DNA of 64,000 nt from positions 62,001-126,000 of the forward strand of contig JAAMXY010000487.1 of the NCBI GenBank assembly GCA_019677205.1, read 5' to 3'. A model generated the notes under the pieces. It saw nothing but the letters and a program-made list of their open reading frames with translations. It did not search any database and was not told the DNA's origin. Of the stretch, positions 18,949 to 31,973 are shown piece by piece. Both the position numbers and the translations under genes were made by a program. Positions within the stretch are counted from its first letter, which is position 1. Every line of letters starts with the position of its first letter. The DNA is from Pinguiococcus pyrenoidosus. Taxonomy: Eukaryota > Sar > Pinguiophyceae > Pinguiochrysidales > Pinguiochrysidaceae.

Positions 18949-21628
18949 ATGGCGGAGGAAATCCACCGGGTGCTCCGTGACGCTGCGACGCTTCTTCAGA
19001 CTCTCTTGGAAAACGCAGATGCGAAGGCGCTTCTAGACGCGTCCGACGCCGCTTCGGAGCGCAGTGCGCGCGGTGGAGCAGCCACGTAAGTTCACCACTC
19101 ATCCTTCGGGAGACATCCAGTGTGCCTACGTGCGGCTCGATCTTGAAAAATCGTGGTGAAACCCCCCAAAACCCGGGGGAGACGCGCGTCGAACCACGGA
19201 GTGAAGCAGCAGAAGCGGAAGGAAAAAAAAGATACCGCAGAAAAGAGGGGCGTGTTGAGGAGGGGGCCTCTCCTAAGAAACTCAAGGCTAACTCGCGCTT
19301 GCCTCGTCCTTCCTTATGGAACGAAGAGCGACTTGGGCGGCAGAACGGGGAGCCGCACCGAGTCTGCGGCGCCGGCGGCCGCCGCAGGACCAAGACAACA
19401 ACGACGACACAGCCGCGCAGGCGGTGGAGAATCCTGATGGAGCAGCCCAGCGACGCGAGTCGGACGGCTGTACGCTTCCAGGCACGCTGGCCTGTCTGGT
19501 GCGCACGGGCTTGGACGTTATGCTCGAGCACGGAGGGGCTTCGGCTGGACGGCACCGCCTCTACCAGAAGCTTCCGGTACTCCAGGGTAGCTTGGCGTCG
19601 CTGAGGAGCGTGCTCACGAGCGCGCTGGAGGGACGGCGCAACTTCTTTGGGACGTATAATGCCAGGATCTGCCTGGCAAGGCTACACCTGCTGGAGGTCG
19701 GGCTGCTGCGGACGCTGGAGCAGCTGGACCCGACTGTCAAAGCAGGCTGCGCGGGAGCTTCCAGCAGCGCCAACGCCGCGCGAAGTGCAGGAGAAGGAGC
19801 CGCGGAGTGCCTCATTCGGAACTTGGAGGCGAGGGCGTTCTGGATCCTGAACTTCGGGGATGCGACCCTCATCCCCTGGGAGCGCTTTGCGCTGTCCTTC
19901 GTGGAGACCTTCGGGCCGCATCTCGACCCACCGATGGAGAAGCTTCGGCGGCAGCTCTGCGCCGAGATGCCCGCCTGGCCGCCCGGCTGCGACACGGAGA
20001 GCGTCAGCGAAGTGGACATCACCCGATTCGACGTGTTCAGCCGCGAGCTCGGCCTGTACGAAGCTTTCCAGAAGGTGGCGGACCCGGGCACGATCGTGTA
20101 TTGCATGGGCACGGTCGAGGACTTTCCAGAGACGGAGCCGGCGAGGCCCGCGCCGCTCAAAGGCCTGCTGGGGGTGCACGTGACGCAAGTCAGCTGCGGC
20201 GGGCAGCACGCAACCGCCCTGACGAACGACGGCCGTGTCTACACGTGGGGCCGAGGCGGCTTCGGACGACTTGGGCACGGCGATAGCCGAGATGTCGCGC
20301 AGCCTCGCTTGGTCTGCTCCGAGCCGCTCGCCCGGCGCCGATGCGTGCAGGTGGCCTGCGGCTTTGCGTACACGGCGGCCATCACCTCGACGGGAGCCCT
20401 GTACACGTGGGGAGCTGGGGAGAACGGACGCCTCGGGGTGGGCGACGACCAGGATCGGTACCTCCCGACGCTGGTGAAGATCGTGCAGCGCGTCAAGGAG
20501 GTGTACGCCGGGTCGGTGCACACGTGCATTCTCACGGTGGACGGGGTCATGATGAGCTGCGGGAAGCACGAGTACACGGGGCATGGCTTGTGCGAAGACG
20601 TGCTGTGGCCGATTCCGCTGGAGTTTGCCTTCCACGGACACACGGTGAAGCGGATCAGCGTCGGTCCCGGCGGCTACCACACGATCGCCCTCACCACGGA
20701 TGGTGTGTATACGTGGGGTCACAACCGGGTGGGCCAGCTGGGCTACGGGAACTCCAGCCAGGCAAAGCGGAACAACGACGGCGCCTACTTCATCCCCGTG
20801 CCGCAGAAGGTGACCTGCCTTTCGGGCGTCGACGTGACCGACGTCGTCGCCGGCTGGGGCCACAGCGCGGTGCTCACGAGCGCCGGCGAGGTGTACATCT
20901 GCGGTCGGAACTTCCAAGGGCAGCTCGGCCTCGGCTTTCCAGACAGGTTTCCCAAGAACGAGCGCGGGCACCCGTTTCAGTCCGAGTTTGTGCGCCTTAG
21001 CACCTTGAACGCTCTCCGCGTTCGGCAGGTCTCCTGCGGCGGAGAGCATTCCGTTTGCATCGACGAGAAGAACGAAGTGTATACATTTGGCCTCGGGGCG
21101 CAAGGGCAGCTCGGGCATCCGGATACCGAGTCCGAGAACTACCCGAGGCGGCTCGATCTGATGCTCCAGACCCATCGGCACGTGATTCATGCCGCCTGCG
21201 GGAACAACTCGACGCTGCTGCTCACGGGCCCGACCGTGATACGGTCTTTGTACCAGCTCTGCATCGAGAAGATTCGGAAGAGTGACTATCTTTACGCCCT
21301 GGTGGAAAGCATGCACGAGGCTCAGGCCCAAGAAGGCGCGGGGCACGACGCGATTTTGGAGATCGGAGAGAGAATGGACGAGGAGGCGAGCGGCGCCGCT
21401 GTAGAAGGGAGCGCCCTCAAAGTGGAAATCGCGGAAGACATCAGTATTGAAGTGGCGCACGAAGCTCCCGTCCCCGTGCTTCCGCTGCATGTATGTTTAG
21501 AAGTGCTCAGCCTAGACAGAGACGGCAGACGCACGAACCGCTTCAACAAGGCCGCAGCTTCTGCTCAGGACGGGCAGACGCACGCTGCGGCGCTTGCGGC
21601 TTCTGCGCCGGGAGAAGCACTTGGCTGA
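18949..21628 (+). CDS. RCC1-repeat (seven-bladed beta-propeller) protein
   Basis: Exons are 18949-19085 and 19327-21628, giving 812 residues. From about residue 320 to 690 there are RCC1 repeats with the usual signatures (QVSCGGQHATALTNDGRVYTWG, GRLGHGD, YTWGAGENGRLGVGD, YTWGHNRVGQLGYG, CGGEHSVCIDEKNEVYTFG, GQLGHPD). The N-terminal 300 residues are helical, with no named domain. RCC1 propellers serve in GTPase exchange, chromatin binding or ubiquitin ligation; no HECT, BTB or FYVE domain is visible, so the role is open. The upstream exon is inferred from an ATG with a GTAAGT donor; without it translation could start at ATG 19316. Near the 3' end another frame (about 21516-21740) looks coding (RREKHLAEVEQMQKTKRYRELWIV), so an extra 3' intron may replace the stop at 21626. 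Confidence 0.75.
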
Positions 21629-22037
21629 AGTAGAGCAGATGCAGAAAACGAAGCGCTACAGAGAACTTTGGATTGTCATGGCCGTGCTCCGCATGACGAG
21701 TCTTTCTCTCAATCATGCCCCAAGCCATCTGCGCGACCATCAACTGACTGTGCGGAAGCAAAAAAAAATAAAAGCCTACTGGGCGCCTTCTATCCTCGGA
21801 CACTTTTCCATCCTCGGACATTCTCTGTCCCAGGACACTTTCCGAAGATGCAAACCCGGAAGGCTTCATGTCTAAGGAGAAGCCAGGGCGAGAACTCTTG
21901 CCGACGTGGCAATGCCCATGTAGCTACGGATACCAGAACAAGAACAACACAAAGAACAAGAGCACGAACAAGAACCCAAAACAGGAGCCCAAAACAAGAT
22001 CAAAACCAGGAAGAGAAGCACCAAGGCGATGGTCTCT
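21629..22037. other. Tail-to-tail spacer with two low-complexity repeats
   Basis: 409 bp between the RCC1-repeat gene and SMC6. It includes three imperfect copies of ATCCTCGGACA(C/T)TT at about 21791-21841 and an AAGAACAA-type purine-rich run at about 21938-22016. The first 120 bp may be coding if the RCC1 gene is spliced differently. Confidence 0.5.
21791..21841. repeat. Three imperfect copies of a 16-18 bp unit (ATCCTCGGACAYTTT)
   Basis: Consecutive units read ATCCTCGGACACTTTTCC, ATCCTCGGACATTCTCTG and a decayed third copy with CCAGGACACTTTCC. They lie between convergent genes. Confidence 0.6.
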
Positions 22038-25000
22038 CTAGTTGGCGCTGACGAACTCATCCAGGGTGGACTGGGTGGAGCTCACTTCCTTGGGAATGAA
22101 CCAGACCTTGCAGGTGCTGGTCTGCTTGATCATGTTGAGATTCTGCGGCGTGATGAACACAAACTGCTTGTTGGGATGCTGCCTCGCCATGTCCAAGAGC
22201 GTCTCCATGCTCTTCTTCCGCGAGACGGCGTCCATGAACACGTCGAACTCATCCATGAAGCGGAAGGGACATTCGACGACTCTCCCGAGGCCAACCAGAA
22301 GGGCGAGCGTGGAGTAGCTGCGTTCTCCCCCGGAAAGCAGGCGGACATCGGAGACTTGCGTCTCGGTATCTCCCTGATCCTTCTGCACCTTGATGCTCAG
22401 CTCTTTCGTGTCATTCTGCAGCTTGATCTGTCCGGAGTGCCCCTTCTGGTTCAAGATGCGGTCGAACGCTCTGTTGGTCTCCTTCTCCATAAAGGAGCGC
22501 ATGCGCTTCCACGTAGCCTTCCGCGCTTCGATGTCGTCCTTCAGGTTGGCCACGGCAAGCTTGACGTTGCCAATCGCGTTGCGCGCATCGTCGAAGATCT
22601 AAAGAAGCGGAGGCGCGAGTCCGGTCACGAGCGGCGTCCTTGGACCTTCGTCCATCCCCATCCCGATCCCAAGCCCAACCGTACCTTCTTGTGGTGCTCG
22701 TATCTCTGCCGGAGCTCGCCCAAGTTCGCGTTCGAGAGGCCCTTCTTCCTCATCAGCTGTGTGGCGCGCACCGGAGCATGAGATTTGCCGCGGCGATCGA
22801 CACCTTTCGTGGTCTTCGCTTACCATTTCCTTCATCGCCAGCAGGTCCTCCACCTTCTTCTTGTAGTATGTGAAGGACTTCATCGACTCGTCCCGGAGGC
22901 TCCCTTCCCGCAGTTCCGGGAAACAAGCAACCTCGGTCTCGCGAAGGGCGTGGATGCTCGTTGCCAGTTCGGCTGCTTCTCGCTGAACCGCTTCCCGCAT
23001 GCCCTGTATGTTTCCGAGCGCGTGAACGAGAAGCAAGGCTTCAGAACCGTCGCAATCTCGCTTCCTACCATTTGCTCCCGCTCCTTCCTTGGCAGGTTCC
23101 GCTTTGCATCTGCGACGTTCCGCGCGCGAGCGCCCTGCGCGTCTGCTATCGAGTTTAGACCCTGCAGCTGCTCGTTCACGACTCCATTCTGGCCCTGCCA
23201 CTCCTGCTCGATGGACAGGATCTCCATGTCGAGTGGTCGGAGTTGGTGCTCCTGCACCTGGATCTTGTCTTCCTTGTCTCGAATGTCCATTTCCGCCACC
23301 TTGATTTCCTCCGAGAGGCTCGTGATCTCGTAATCCCTTGCGCTCGTGTCGAACCTGGACGCGTCGGCTGTTTCGTTCAGCTCCCGGAGATGCGCGTCCT
23401 TCTGGTCGCTCAGCTGCCGCCGTTCTCGCTGCAGCCTCTCCACTTGCGCCTTGTGCCGGCGTGGGCTGTCGGACGCGGCACCTTGCTTGCTTGCTCGCGC
23501 TTCGTCCACGGTGTCCTGAAGAGCTCTGAGGTTCCGCCGGCCTTCTTCGATGGCTCGCCGATATTCCTCGATCTGCTGGCTATTGTCTGTGCTGAGAAGG
23601 CCACCGCACCGGTTGTTGTACGACGGGATGCGGTTGAGGTTGCCGCCTCGAAAGACCAGCCTCGTGTTGTCGCGCAGGCGGATCTCGGATATGGCTTTCG
23701 GGATGTACTGGGATTTGCCTCTCCAGGTGACGATGCGAGAGTGCTCTACGGCATTCTCATCTGCGAACAACACCACGCGGTCCATCTTGGATTGATTCAG
23801 CAGGCAGTTGAAGGCCATGTCGTCGTCGACGACCACGCAGTCGGCGATGCTCGTGCAGCCGAATCCGGACACGTCAAGATCTGTTGTCTGCCAGCGCGGC
23901 GCAGCAGGGAGCGTCACCACCTTGAGGCCCCCGCGCATGCGAGTTCTCAATCTCCGCTCAAGGCCTTGGAGAAGGACGCGATCCTCTCGACATGTGACCG
24001 CGTACGTTCGGAAATGCATCTGCAGCGCATTCTCCACCGTGGGGGCCCACTCCGCCATGCCCTCCCGAAGCTGCACATGCATGCCGATGGGACCAACCAC
24101 TTTCCCGCGGAAGCGCCGCCGATTCTCCTGCACGGCTCTGTAGAGGTCCTCAACGCCGGGACCGAAGGCGCCGAGCTTGTTGCTACTGGCTCGCTGGAGA
24201 CGTCGGAGGTCGTCCTCGTCGTTTCTCAGGTCATCCCGTGCTCGGCGCAGGTTCGCTTCCCGAGCCGCAAGCTGCTGACTCGCTTGCAGGTCGTGCTCAG
24301 CGCGCTCCTTCATCTTCATTCGAATATCCTTCTCTTCGTTCACGGTCTCGGCAAGGCGAGCCTCTACGGCCGCCACCTTCTCCATCAAGGCCTGCTGGTT
24401 CACCGACGCCTTGTGCCGAGCTTCCTCCCGCTCTCGTTGAAGCATCGCCCGAGCGGCTGCCAGCTGCTTCTCGATGGACTGCCTCTCCGCCTGGCGCTTG
24501 GCTAGGATTTCCTTGTCCTTTCGCAAGGGTCGGACGATCTGTGCCTTGCGCTGCTTCGCCTCGCTCAATCGAGTCGAAATCTCCGCGAGCTTCGCCTTGG
24601 AGGTCGCCAGCACGCCCTTGAGGTCGTCCACAGATGAGCGGCCCTGGCGCTCTTCGTCCTCGAGCTCGGCGAGCCTCTGCTTCAGCTCGTTGATTTCGCC
24701 GTCCACTGCGACTAAGCGGCCTTTCTTTGCATCCAGCTCAGCCTCCGCGGCTCTGATCCTGGCCCAGCGGCCCTGGAGCTCGTATCGCTGCACTTTTGAA
24801 TCCGTCTCGTGGAAGACCTCCGCCTCCCTGACGTCCGCTTCGGCCCTCCTCACGTTCTCCTCCTTCTGCGGGAGCTGCGCCTCGGCTCGTACAAGCTCCG
24901 AGTCCTTCGCGTCCAGCATCTCGGACATCTCCAAGATCGCCTCCTGGATACGATCCAGCTCCGTGGCCTTCATGAAGAAGTCGAACTTCTTCTTTGGGTT

Positions 25001-25738
25001 GCCCTTGAGAAAGAGCTTGGAATCCTCCTGCGTGAGCACGCACACCGGGTTGTCCACCAAGATGTTCATCGCATCCAGGATCTCGGCCAGGTCGCTTCTG
25101 CGCGTGGACTTCTCCCGGTTGTTGCAATCGCGGATGCTGAAGGAGCTCTGCGTCTTGCGGATGCGCCGCTCGATGATGATTCGATCCCCGTAGATCTCTC
25201 GTTTGAAAGCTTCCCTCCCCGTGTTTCGCAAAGTGACGCGCACGATGGCCTCGTTGTTCGCACTTCCGCGACGGATGAAGTCGGACAGCTTGCTCCCGCG
25301 GTGTGTGCTGGTCGCTCTGGCCCCGAGGCAGACCTGGAGCGCGTGGAGGAAGGCGGACTTGCCCGCACCGTTCGCGCCCGTGATGAAGTTCACGTTCGGG
25401 TTGAAGTCTATGTTGCGACTCCGGTGATTCATGAAGTCCTGGAGCTCTATCTTTTCGATGATACCGCACGAGTTCTCGAGCGCCTCTGCACCAGCTTCGC
25501 CGCGCGCCTCTGGAGCTGACGCGTCGCTGAGCTCGTCTTCACTGATGTCCTCTATCTTGCGCTTCCGTCCGTGAGAGCTCGTGGAGTACGCTTCATCGGC
25601 TCCATGAGTTGTGGTGCTGCCGCGCACCGCGTAAGGGCTACTGTCCGGACTGCTCATGGATTCCATGCTGGTGTCAAACTCGCTCTGCTCGGGCACGGGA
25701 GAAGCGGAGCGCCGAACACGCTTCACCACTCGCGTCAT
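22038..25738 (-). CDS. SMC6: SMC6, structural maintenance of chromosomes protein 6
   Basis: Core ATPase of the SMC5/6 complex for DNA repair and replication-fork stability in the nucleus. Exons are 25738-23069, 23003-22824, 22756-22685 and 22598-22038, all in phase 0, giving 1160 residues. After a 90-residue nuclear-type leader the SMC6 head begins (GIIEKIELQDFMNH), with Walker A GANGAGKS at 121-128 and the SMC6-typical NPVCVLTQEDSKLFL. Two long coiled coils flank a hinge (around VVGPIGMHVQLREG). The C-terminal head has the signature LLSGGERSYST and Walker B PFRFMDEFDVFMD. The DEFDVxMD form is that of SMC6, not SMC5. The start is the first ATG in the frame. Introns are 65-90 bp. It is head to head with WDR17. 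Confidence 0.95.
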
Positions 25739-26517
25739 GCTCGACTCCCAGCCTCGGGACGGGTCACTTTGACAGGGGCGTGCCGTCCTTCGCTGTTCCC
25801 TCCTTGTTTCGCACCGGTTCGCACGCACGACTCCGTCCTGGTCAGCTAGTCGTCCAGAGCTCCCGAACGCCGCGCCCGCTGCCGGTTCACCCGCTCCAAG
25901 CTTTCACCAGCTTTTTTGGATCGCCGTCGGTATCGACGGAGAGGCAGTGCGCCTGCGAAACGCTCGTTGGCAGGGAAGTCTGGGAACGAAAACGGCGGCA
26001 GATGCGAAATTGAATCGGGTGCGGACAAAACCCCAGCACGAGCGGCTTTTTGGCGGGCTTTGACGCGCAAGTCTTTAAAAAGGTGTCTATATTTAAAATA
26101 TTGTGTATTTGTGTTTTCTACACACTTGATGATGACTCTTATACAAATTAGAGATAACGATATTTGCTTGAAATGGTCCATCCCTTCGGGCTTTTGAATT
26201 TTCGACCGCGGAATTCCAACCGCCGCGCCCCTGGGAGGACAGACTCCGGAATTTATCCTGGACAGACAGCGAAATTGCGGAGACGGAGGGAAATCGTTTC
26301 TCGTCGGTTTCTCGTGGATCTTCCGCCACTGACGCCAAGGGGATCAAGCGCGCAGCCCACGCCACAGTGCCTCTGGCGTCCCGGAGGCGTCTCCCACAAG
26401 TCTCTAGAAGTCAGTAGTGCTGTCGCTGGGAATCGCGGTGGAAGGTGGAAGGCGGAAGAATGGGCGCTCTGTGAGCTGTGCAGAGAGCTGATTTCGCGGG
26501 GAAAGAGCGGCTTCGCC
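25739..26517. other. Head-to-head intergenic region (SMC6 / WDR17)
   Basis: 779 bp with both promoters. The centre (about 26070-26170) is markedly AT-rich compared with the genes. No additional gene was supported. Confidence 0.4.
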
Positions 26518-29500
26518 ATGTTGCGGCAGATCGCACTTCGCCCGGGCGGGGCGCAGACCTGGGCGGACAAGTGCGTGGCCGCGTCGCCTTCTGGGAACCT
26601 GATCGCGTACACCAGCACGCTCACCGTGTACGTCTACGACGCGGCCTCCCTAAAGCTGTGCAAGTGCGTACCTCGGCGACTCGTGTCTTCAGCGAGCTCC
26701 GCTGCCTCAGGCTCACTCTCATGCTCTTCCTCGCTGCAGCATCATTGCGGCAGGTGAACGGACGATCACGTGGGTGGAGTGGTCCCCGGAAAGCGAAGAC
26801 ATCATTGCCACAAGCTCGCAGGATGGCAAGCTCATCATCTGGATGCTGAAGGAGGAGGTACTTCGCCAATTGCAACATTGCACCCCAAGCGGCAGCGCAT
26901 GACTCGTTTCCACCGCTCCTAGACGCCGCTGGTAACCCTGACGACGACCTTCTGCATCGAAGGCTTCACTTGGTCGCCAGAGTCCCGGAGCATCATCTAC
27001 TTCAGCGGGTCCGACGTGTACCACTGGGTTGGCATGTCGAACGAGACGGGCACGGCGCCAATGGCACCGCTCCCCCGAGGCGCTGGCCGAGACACGTCCA
27101 TTTTGGCGGTGTCCTTCAGCCCAAAGGTCTCCGGGCTGGTGGCGGTTGGCCTGGCAAATGGCACCGTGCTCTTGCTGGACGTCCACGAGAGGAAGTATCG
27201 CTCGGAGGAGTTGCGAAGCCGTGACGCCAAGACTCGAGTTCCGCCCATCGTGGGCCTGCAGTGGGATGTGCTCAGCCAAGCCTACCTCCTTGCTGCTCAC
27301 AAGGACGGCAGCTTGGTGCTGTGGGATACCGAGAACATGCTGCACCTGCGAAGCTTCGAGAAGCAGGGCGGCGGCCATGGGCCCATTGCGTGGATGCCCT
27401 GGGAGCCCGGGAACTTTGTCCAGGCGAGCGGCAAGACAGGCGCGCTGCGCATCTGGAACGTGTCCCAAGCTGCGCCCCTGGACACGATTCGCATCGGCGA
27501 CGCGGGAATCCAGAGCATGGTCCTCGTCCCCCGCTCCAAGCGCTGCGTGGCCACCTTGACGGACGGGTCCTTCGTCGTGTATCACATGCAGAGAAGACAG
27601 TTTGAGCTGGCCTCCGGTCCCGCGCACACGGAGACGATCTTTGCGTGCGCCCATCACCCCACCGACAACCAGATCTTGGCCACGGGGAGCTACGACTCGA
27701 CCATCAAGCTGTGGAACACGTCGTCCCTGCGCGTCGTTGGGACCCTGTCTCCACCGAGCCACTCGGGGATCATCTACTCGCTTGGCTGGTCGCCCGACGG
27801 GGAAAGAATCGTCACCGCAGATGTCGAGGGGCGCCTCTGCCTGTGGGATGTGAAGAAAGAGCGCTTGCTGCAGACGCAGAAGTGCCACAACAAGGCGATC
27901 TACAGCGCCGCTTGGACAAGATGCGATCCCTTCAACACCGGAAGGGACAAGGACTTCCTGGCTTCGGCTAGCTTGGATCGATACGTGAAGGTACTGGACG
28001 CCGAGGACCTCTCTGTGGTCCGCGTCTACGGCTTGGATGTCCCGGCGTATGGAGTGGCCTGGTGCCCCCAAGCGCCCGAAGTCCTCGCCGCCGCCGGCGG
28101 GGACGGCTCCGTCCGTCTGTTTGATGCGTCCAAGGAGAGCGTGCAGCCCTACCTGGTGATTTCGCAGCACACGGCACGATGCTTCTCGCTGGCATGGAGC
28201 CCTCTGCTCAAGGGCTTCCTTGCATCCACATCCAACGACGCCAGCGTCTGCGTGTACAAGAAGCTGCCCTTCCCCGAACGGGAGATCGCTCCGGAATGGA
28301 ACGAAGCCGACGGCGTCGTCGTTCTCAAGGGCCACGAAGCCAACAGCCGCCCCGTGCTTTGGCATCCGGAGGTACCGTATGTGGTGATATCGGGAAGCTG
28401 GGACGGTACCATCCGGGTGTGGGATATCCGAACGGAGAGCTGCCTAGCGGTTGGGCGTGCGCATCTCGCAGACGTGTACGGCATTTCGCTGCATCCCTCG
28501 CAGCCGTTCACAATCGCTTCCACAAGCCGTGACAGCACGCTGCGGCTTTGGTCGCTCGAGAGCGTCTTCTCCGACTTGCGGACGCGGGCCTCGGCAGCTC
28601 TCCTTCCGCTCTTCCGCGCCTACTACGAAGGTCGGCCCGAGGGCAAGACGGAGGAGGGTCGCGCCTTTGAGATCTTTGGATCTGTCGAAGATGCCATGGA
28701 AGGTGAAGACGCCATGAAGCTCTGCGGCCAGCATTCGAGGATGCTCTTCCAAAGCGTCAGAGACGCCCTTGGCAGCGAGTCCCGCCGCGCGCGAGACTTG
28801 ACTGCCGTCGCAGCGGAGGCGGCGGTGCTATGGGGACGGTTCTTCGGGGCGAACACGACGCACGGAGAGCTCTGGGATATTCTTCTGACCATCGCCGGGT
28901 CCCGCGGGAGCCGTGGCCGCGAGGCCGAGGCGACTCGGCGCCACCTGCAGATCAGCCACCGTTCCGAGCTCCTTCAGGTGCAGCGCGGTGTCGCCACCGA
29001 GCTGGAATCGCTACGAAACCCGCGCATCGGTGCGTGCGTCTCGTTTCAGGGCAACCCCGGGATCGTGAGGACCGAGGAGGCGTTGCGCCTCGCGGCGCAA
29101 ATCCGAGCGCGGACCGGGGATCTGGAAGGCTTCTGTGAAGTAATGTGCGAGCTTGGGGAATGGGACCGGGCGCTTGCTGTTGCCCCCGGTGTCAGCAAGG
29201 AGTACTGGTCGAAACTGACGCGCAAGCGGGCCCACGCTCTTCAAGAGGATCTCAGCGAAGACTGCGTCCCCCATATGCTCGCCGAAGGCCGCTTCTCGGA
29301 TGCCATCCAATTTTATTTGGAAAGGGGTCAGCACCGAGAGGCGACCGTGGTCGCTTTCTCGGCGATCGATTGCCCAGCTGTGCCCGAGATAAAGAAATCG
29401 TCCAGGAACTTGATGCCGATCCGACGGGAGGTCAAGGAGCCTCCAATGGTCAACGAGGCATTGCACAGCTTCGTGAGAGCTCAGGAGTCGGCCGGCCGGC

Positions 29501-31140
29501 CAGTGATAGCTGCCAGCATGTACCTGTCCAAATTGGACATCGAGCAAGCGGCATCGGAGAAGACGAAGACGCTCAAGCTGGTGACCTCGCGCCTCGTGGC
29601 CGTTGATCACTTTGACGCTGCCCTCACTCTTGCGTACGCCACGGGGGCTTTGGCTGACCTCGAAGCGGAGATACTAGCATCTGCGGCAAAGAGCCTCGCG
29701 TGGAGAGTGGGTTTCGATTGCGGCTTTGACTTTGCGCTGTCTTGTCAGCTCGAACAAACTCGACACGGCTCAGCCCGCTCCGACTTCGTGGCGGATACGG
29801 CATCACTTCTTTGCTCGAGGTACTGTGTTGACGACGAGTCCTACGATGATCGCCTGGCAAAGCTTCAGGGCCCGCTGTCGTCTGACTACCGAAAGTCCGC
29901 CACCAAGCTGGAAGGCTCCTCCGACGTCGTCTCGCTCCTCCGTGCTCAACTCCTTGGTCTGCAGAGAGACGCTGCGTGCAGGACGGGTGTGCGAGCTCTC
30001 GAAGACTTCTTGGCGAGCACGTCGGCCATGAGCTTTCTTAAGCTGTCGCGCGAGGGGCTCGGAGGCGAGATGGCGGAAAGCACGATGCTTTCGTACATCC
30101 TGTCAGATCCAGAGCTCGCCTGCCCGGGGTTCAACGAAGACTTGCTCTCGTCCAGAGACGGTGCTCGGGGTGCTGGAAACGCCAGCGCGCGCGAGCACAA
30201 GGCTGATTCAAAGGAAGAGAAGCTGCAGCACGCCTCAGCAGAAGCCGAGCCGTATCTGCTGTGTGACTATTTGTCCTTTTGCAAGATGCCGGCAGTGGAG
30301 GATTCGGACCTGCGGAGACGGGCAATATGTCTGCTGCTCTACTTCGGGATGTGGCGGGCGATGTCCCTGGGGTACAGCAGGGTGGTGCAGGGAATGCTCT
30401 TTGCAATCTATCAGGTTGGGACGAACCAAACCCGGCTGGAGAGGTAAGCGTCAGCGCGACCTAGGGCCTTGCGAGCCTTCTCGGTCGTTTGCAGCCCGTT
30501 CCTGACGTCTGCATACTCTCTTTGAATTTAAAGGGCGTCTCAGAACGAGAAGCACGCGGACGGAGAAGACTCGGATCCCCAAGAGGAAGAGTCGGACCGG
30601 CTGGCCACTTCGCTGCCTTTCTCGCTTCAGCGGGTCCTCCTCGAAGCGACTTCGTACATCGCGGCGCTTGGGGACGTCGATCAAGCGCTGCGTATTTGTC
30701 GATCCGTCCGGCGGGAACCCCAACAGGACTGCCCGGGCTTCTCGAGGGGCAGCGATCGGGAATGTCGTGACCTGGAGGAACTGATCGATGCGATTGACTC
30801 CCCCGAGAGAGAGGCACCGTCGAATCATACGACGAAGCTCCTCCTCCAACGAGACTTGGTCCTTCCAGGCGACAACTTGCACAGCGGCCCTGCGCGTAGC
30901 CGCAAGCGCAACTACATCGACGGCGGGCTCCTGCTCTCTTCTGTGGGAGTCGGAGTGTACGGACCGAACAACGGTAGGTGCTCCACTGCATCCGATTGAG
31001 CTTTCACTGGTCAAGCTGACTCGAGCGTCGCATCCCCATCAGACTTGGCGTCCTTGACACTGGGGGAAGCTCGCATGTGGATGTCCTGCTGTCCCTTCAC
31101 TCCAGCTGGAGACGGAAGGATTCTCAACTTTCCGCGTTGA
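26518..31140 (+). CDS. WDR17: WDR17-like WD40 / TPR-type protein
   Basis: Exons are 26518-26663, 26740-26857, 26923-30443, 30534-30973 and 31043-31140, giving 1440 residues. The first half carries about a dozen WD repeats, best seen as GSYDSTIKLWN, YSLGWSPDGERIVTADVEGRLCLWD, VVISGSWDGTIRVWDIRTESCL and YGISLHPSQPFTIASTSRDSTLRLWSLESV, the last being a hallmark of WDR17. The second half is helical (TPR-like), and the C-terminus (ARMWMSCCPFTPAGDGRI) also fits WDR17. The layout, WD propellers followed by a helical solenoid, is that of intraflagellar-transport and coat proteins. WDR17 itself is poorly understood; a ciliary role is an inference. The last two exons were added because the main exon ends at a GTAAGC donor in phase 2, and both later junctions keep frame. 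Confidence 0.85.
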
Positions 31141-31973
31141 GCACCTGCGCGCCACACTGGCGTCAGTGGTGGCAGTCAAGCGGGGCGGCGATGTTGACTG
31201 CGTCGGCTTTCCAGGGCACGGAGAGCGCGAAGAACGAAAGAAGAAGGGATCTTTCGCTGCGCCGTATGCTTTCTGACACAGTATCTCCCCCATGCTGTAC
31301 CAAAGTGGGGTCGATGCTCAGAGGTGGAGCCCTGCCTCACAGCGCCCCACTATTGCACTATTGCACCATTGGAGGCTCCTTTAAAGGCGGAAATCTTACC
31401 ATACCATGCGTGCTCCATTTCACCCGCTTGCCGCCTGGCCCAATGACGCCTTGCGGGAAGCGCTGTGCCAATCGCATCACCCACTCCTTCCCGGGTTGGC
31501 ACCGGGTTCACGCGCTCCACTGGCCGGAGCAGCACAGGGCCCCGCGCCCGATCGATGTACAGGCCGACCTAGGTATCAACGTCCCGCCATGGTAACGCTC
31601 CCAACCGGACTTTCCTCGTCTTCTTGCGCTACACATCGGCGCTCGTCGCCCATACAGCTTTGCCCATCCGCAGTGTTGTAGCACGTGCTCACAGGTCGCG
31701 TTTGCGAACGCAGCGTCGATTCTTCTCGTGGGAAGGAGCGCCTATAGAGCCAACCAGAGGAGACGCCGGTGACTCGGACCCACACTCGCCTACCGGGATG
31801 GCGACCAAAGACCTCGGTCGACGAAGCCAAACGTCCCTGTCGCGCTTCTCGCGCTGACGCCCCTCGGAAACCTTGGACTGTCTCCCCGTGGCGGCAGCAG
31901 CCCCGGGCTGCCAGGTCCTTCCATCTGCTTTGGAGTGCCCCGCAAGCTTGCGAAGACAGCTTCGATCGCAGCC
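31141..31973. other. Intergenic region between two same-strand genes; may hide a small minus-strand gene
   Basis: 833 bp between WDR17 and the myosin gene. The half nearest WDR17 shows nothing. The half nearest the myosin gene contains the possible two-exon minus-strand gene annotated separately. Confidence 0.4.

Noticed and set aside
22038-25738. Identification as SMC5 rather than SMC6
   Set aside because: The head motifs (NPVCVLTQEDSK and MDEFDVFMD) and the N-terminal block are those of SMC6.
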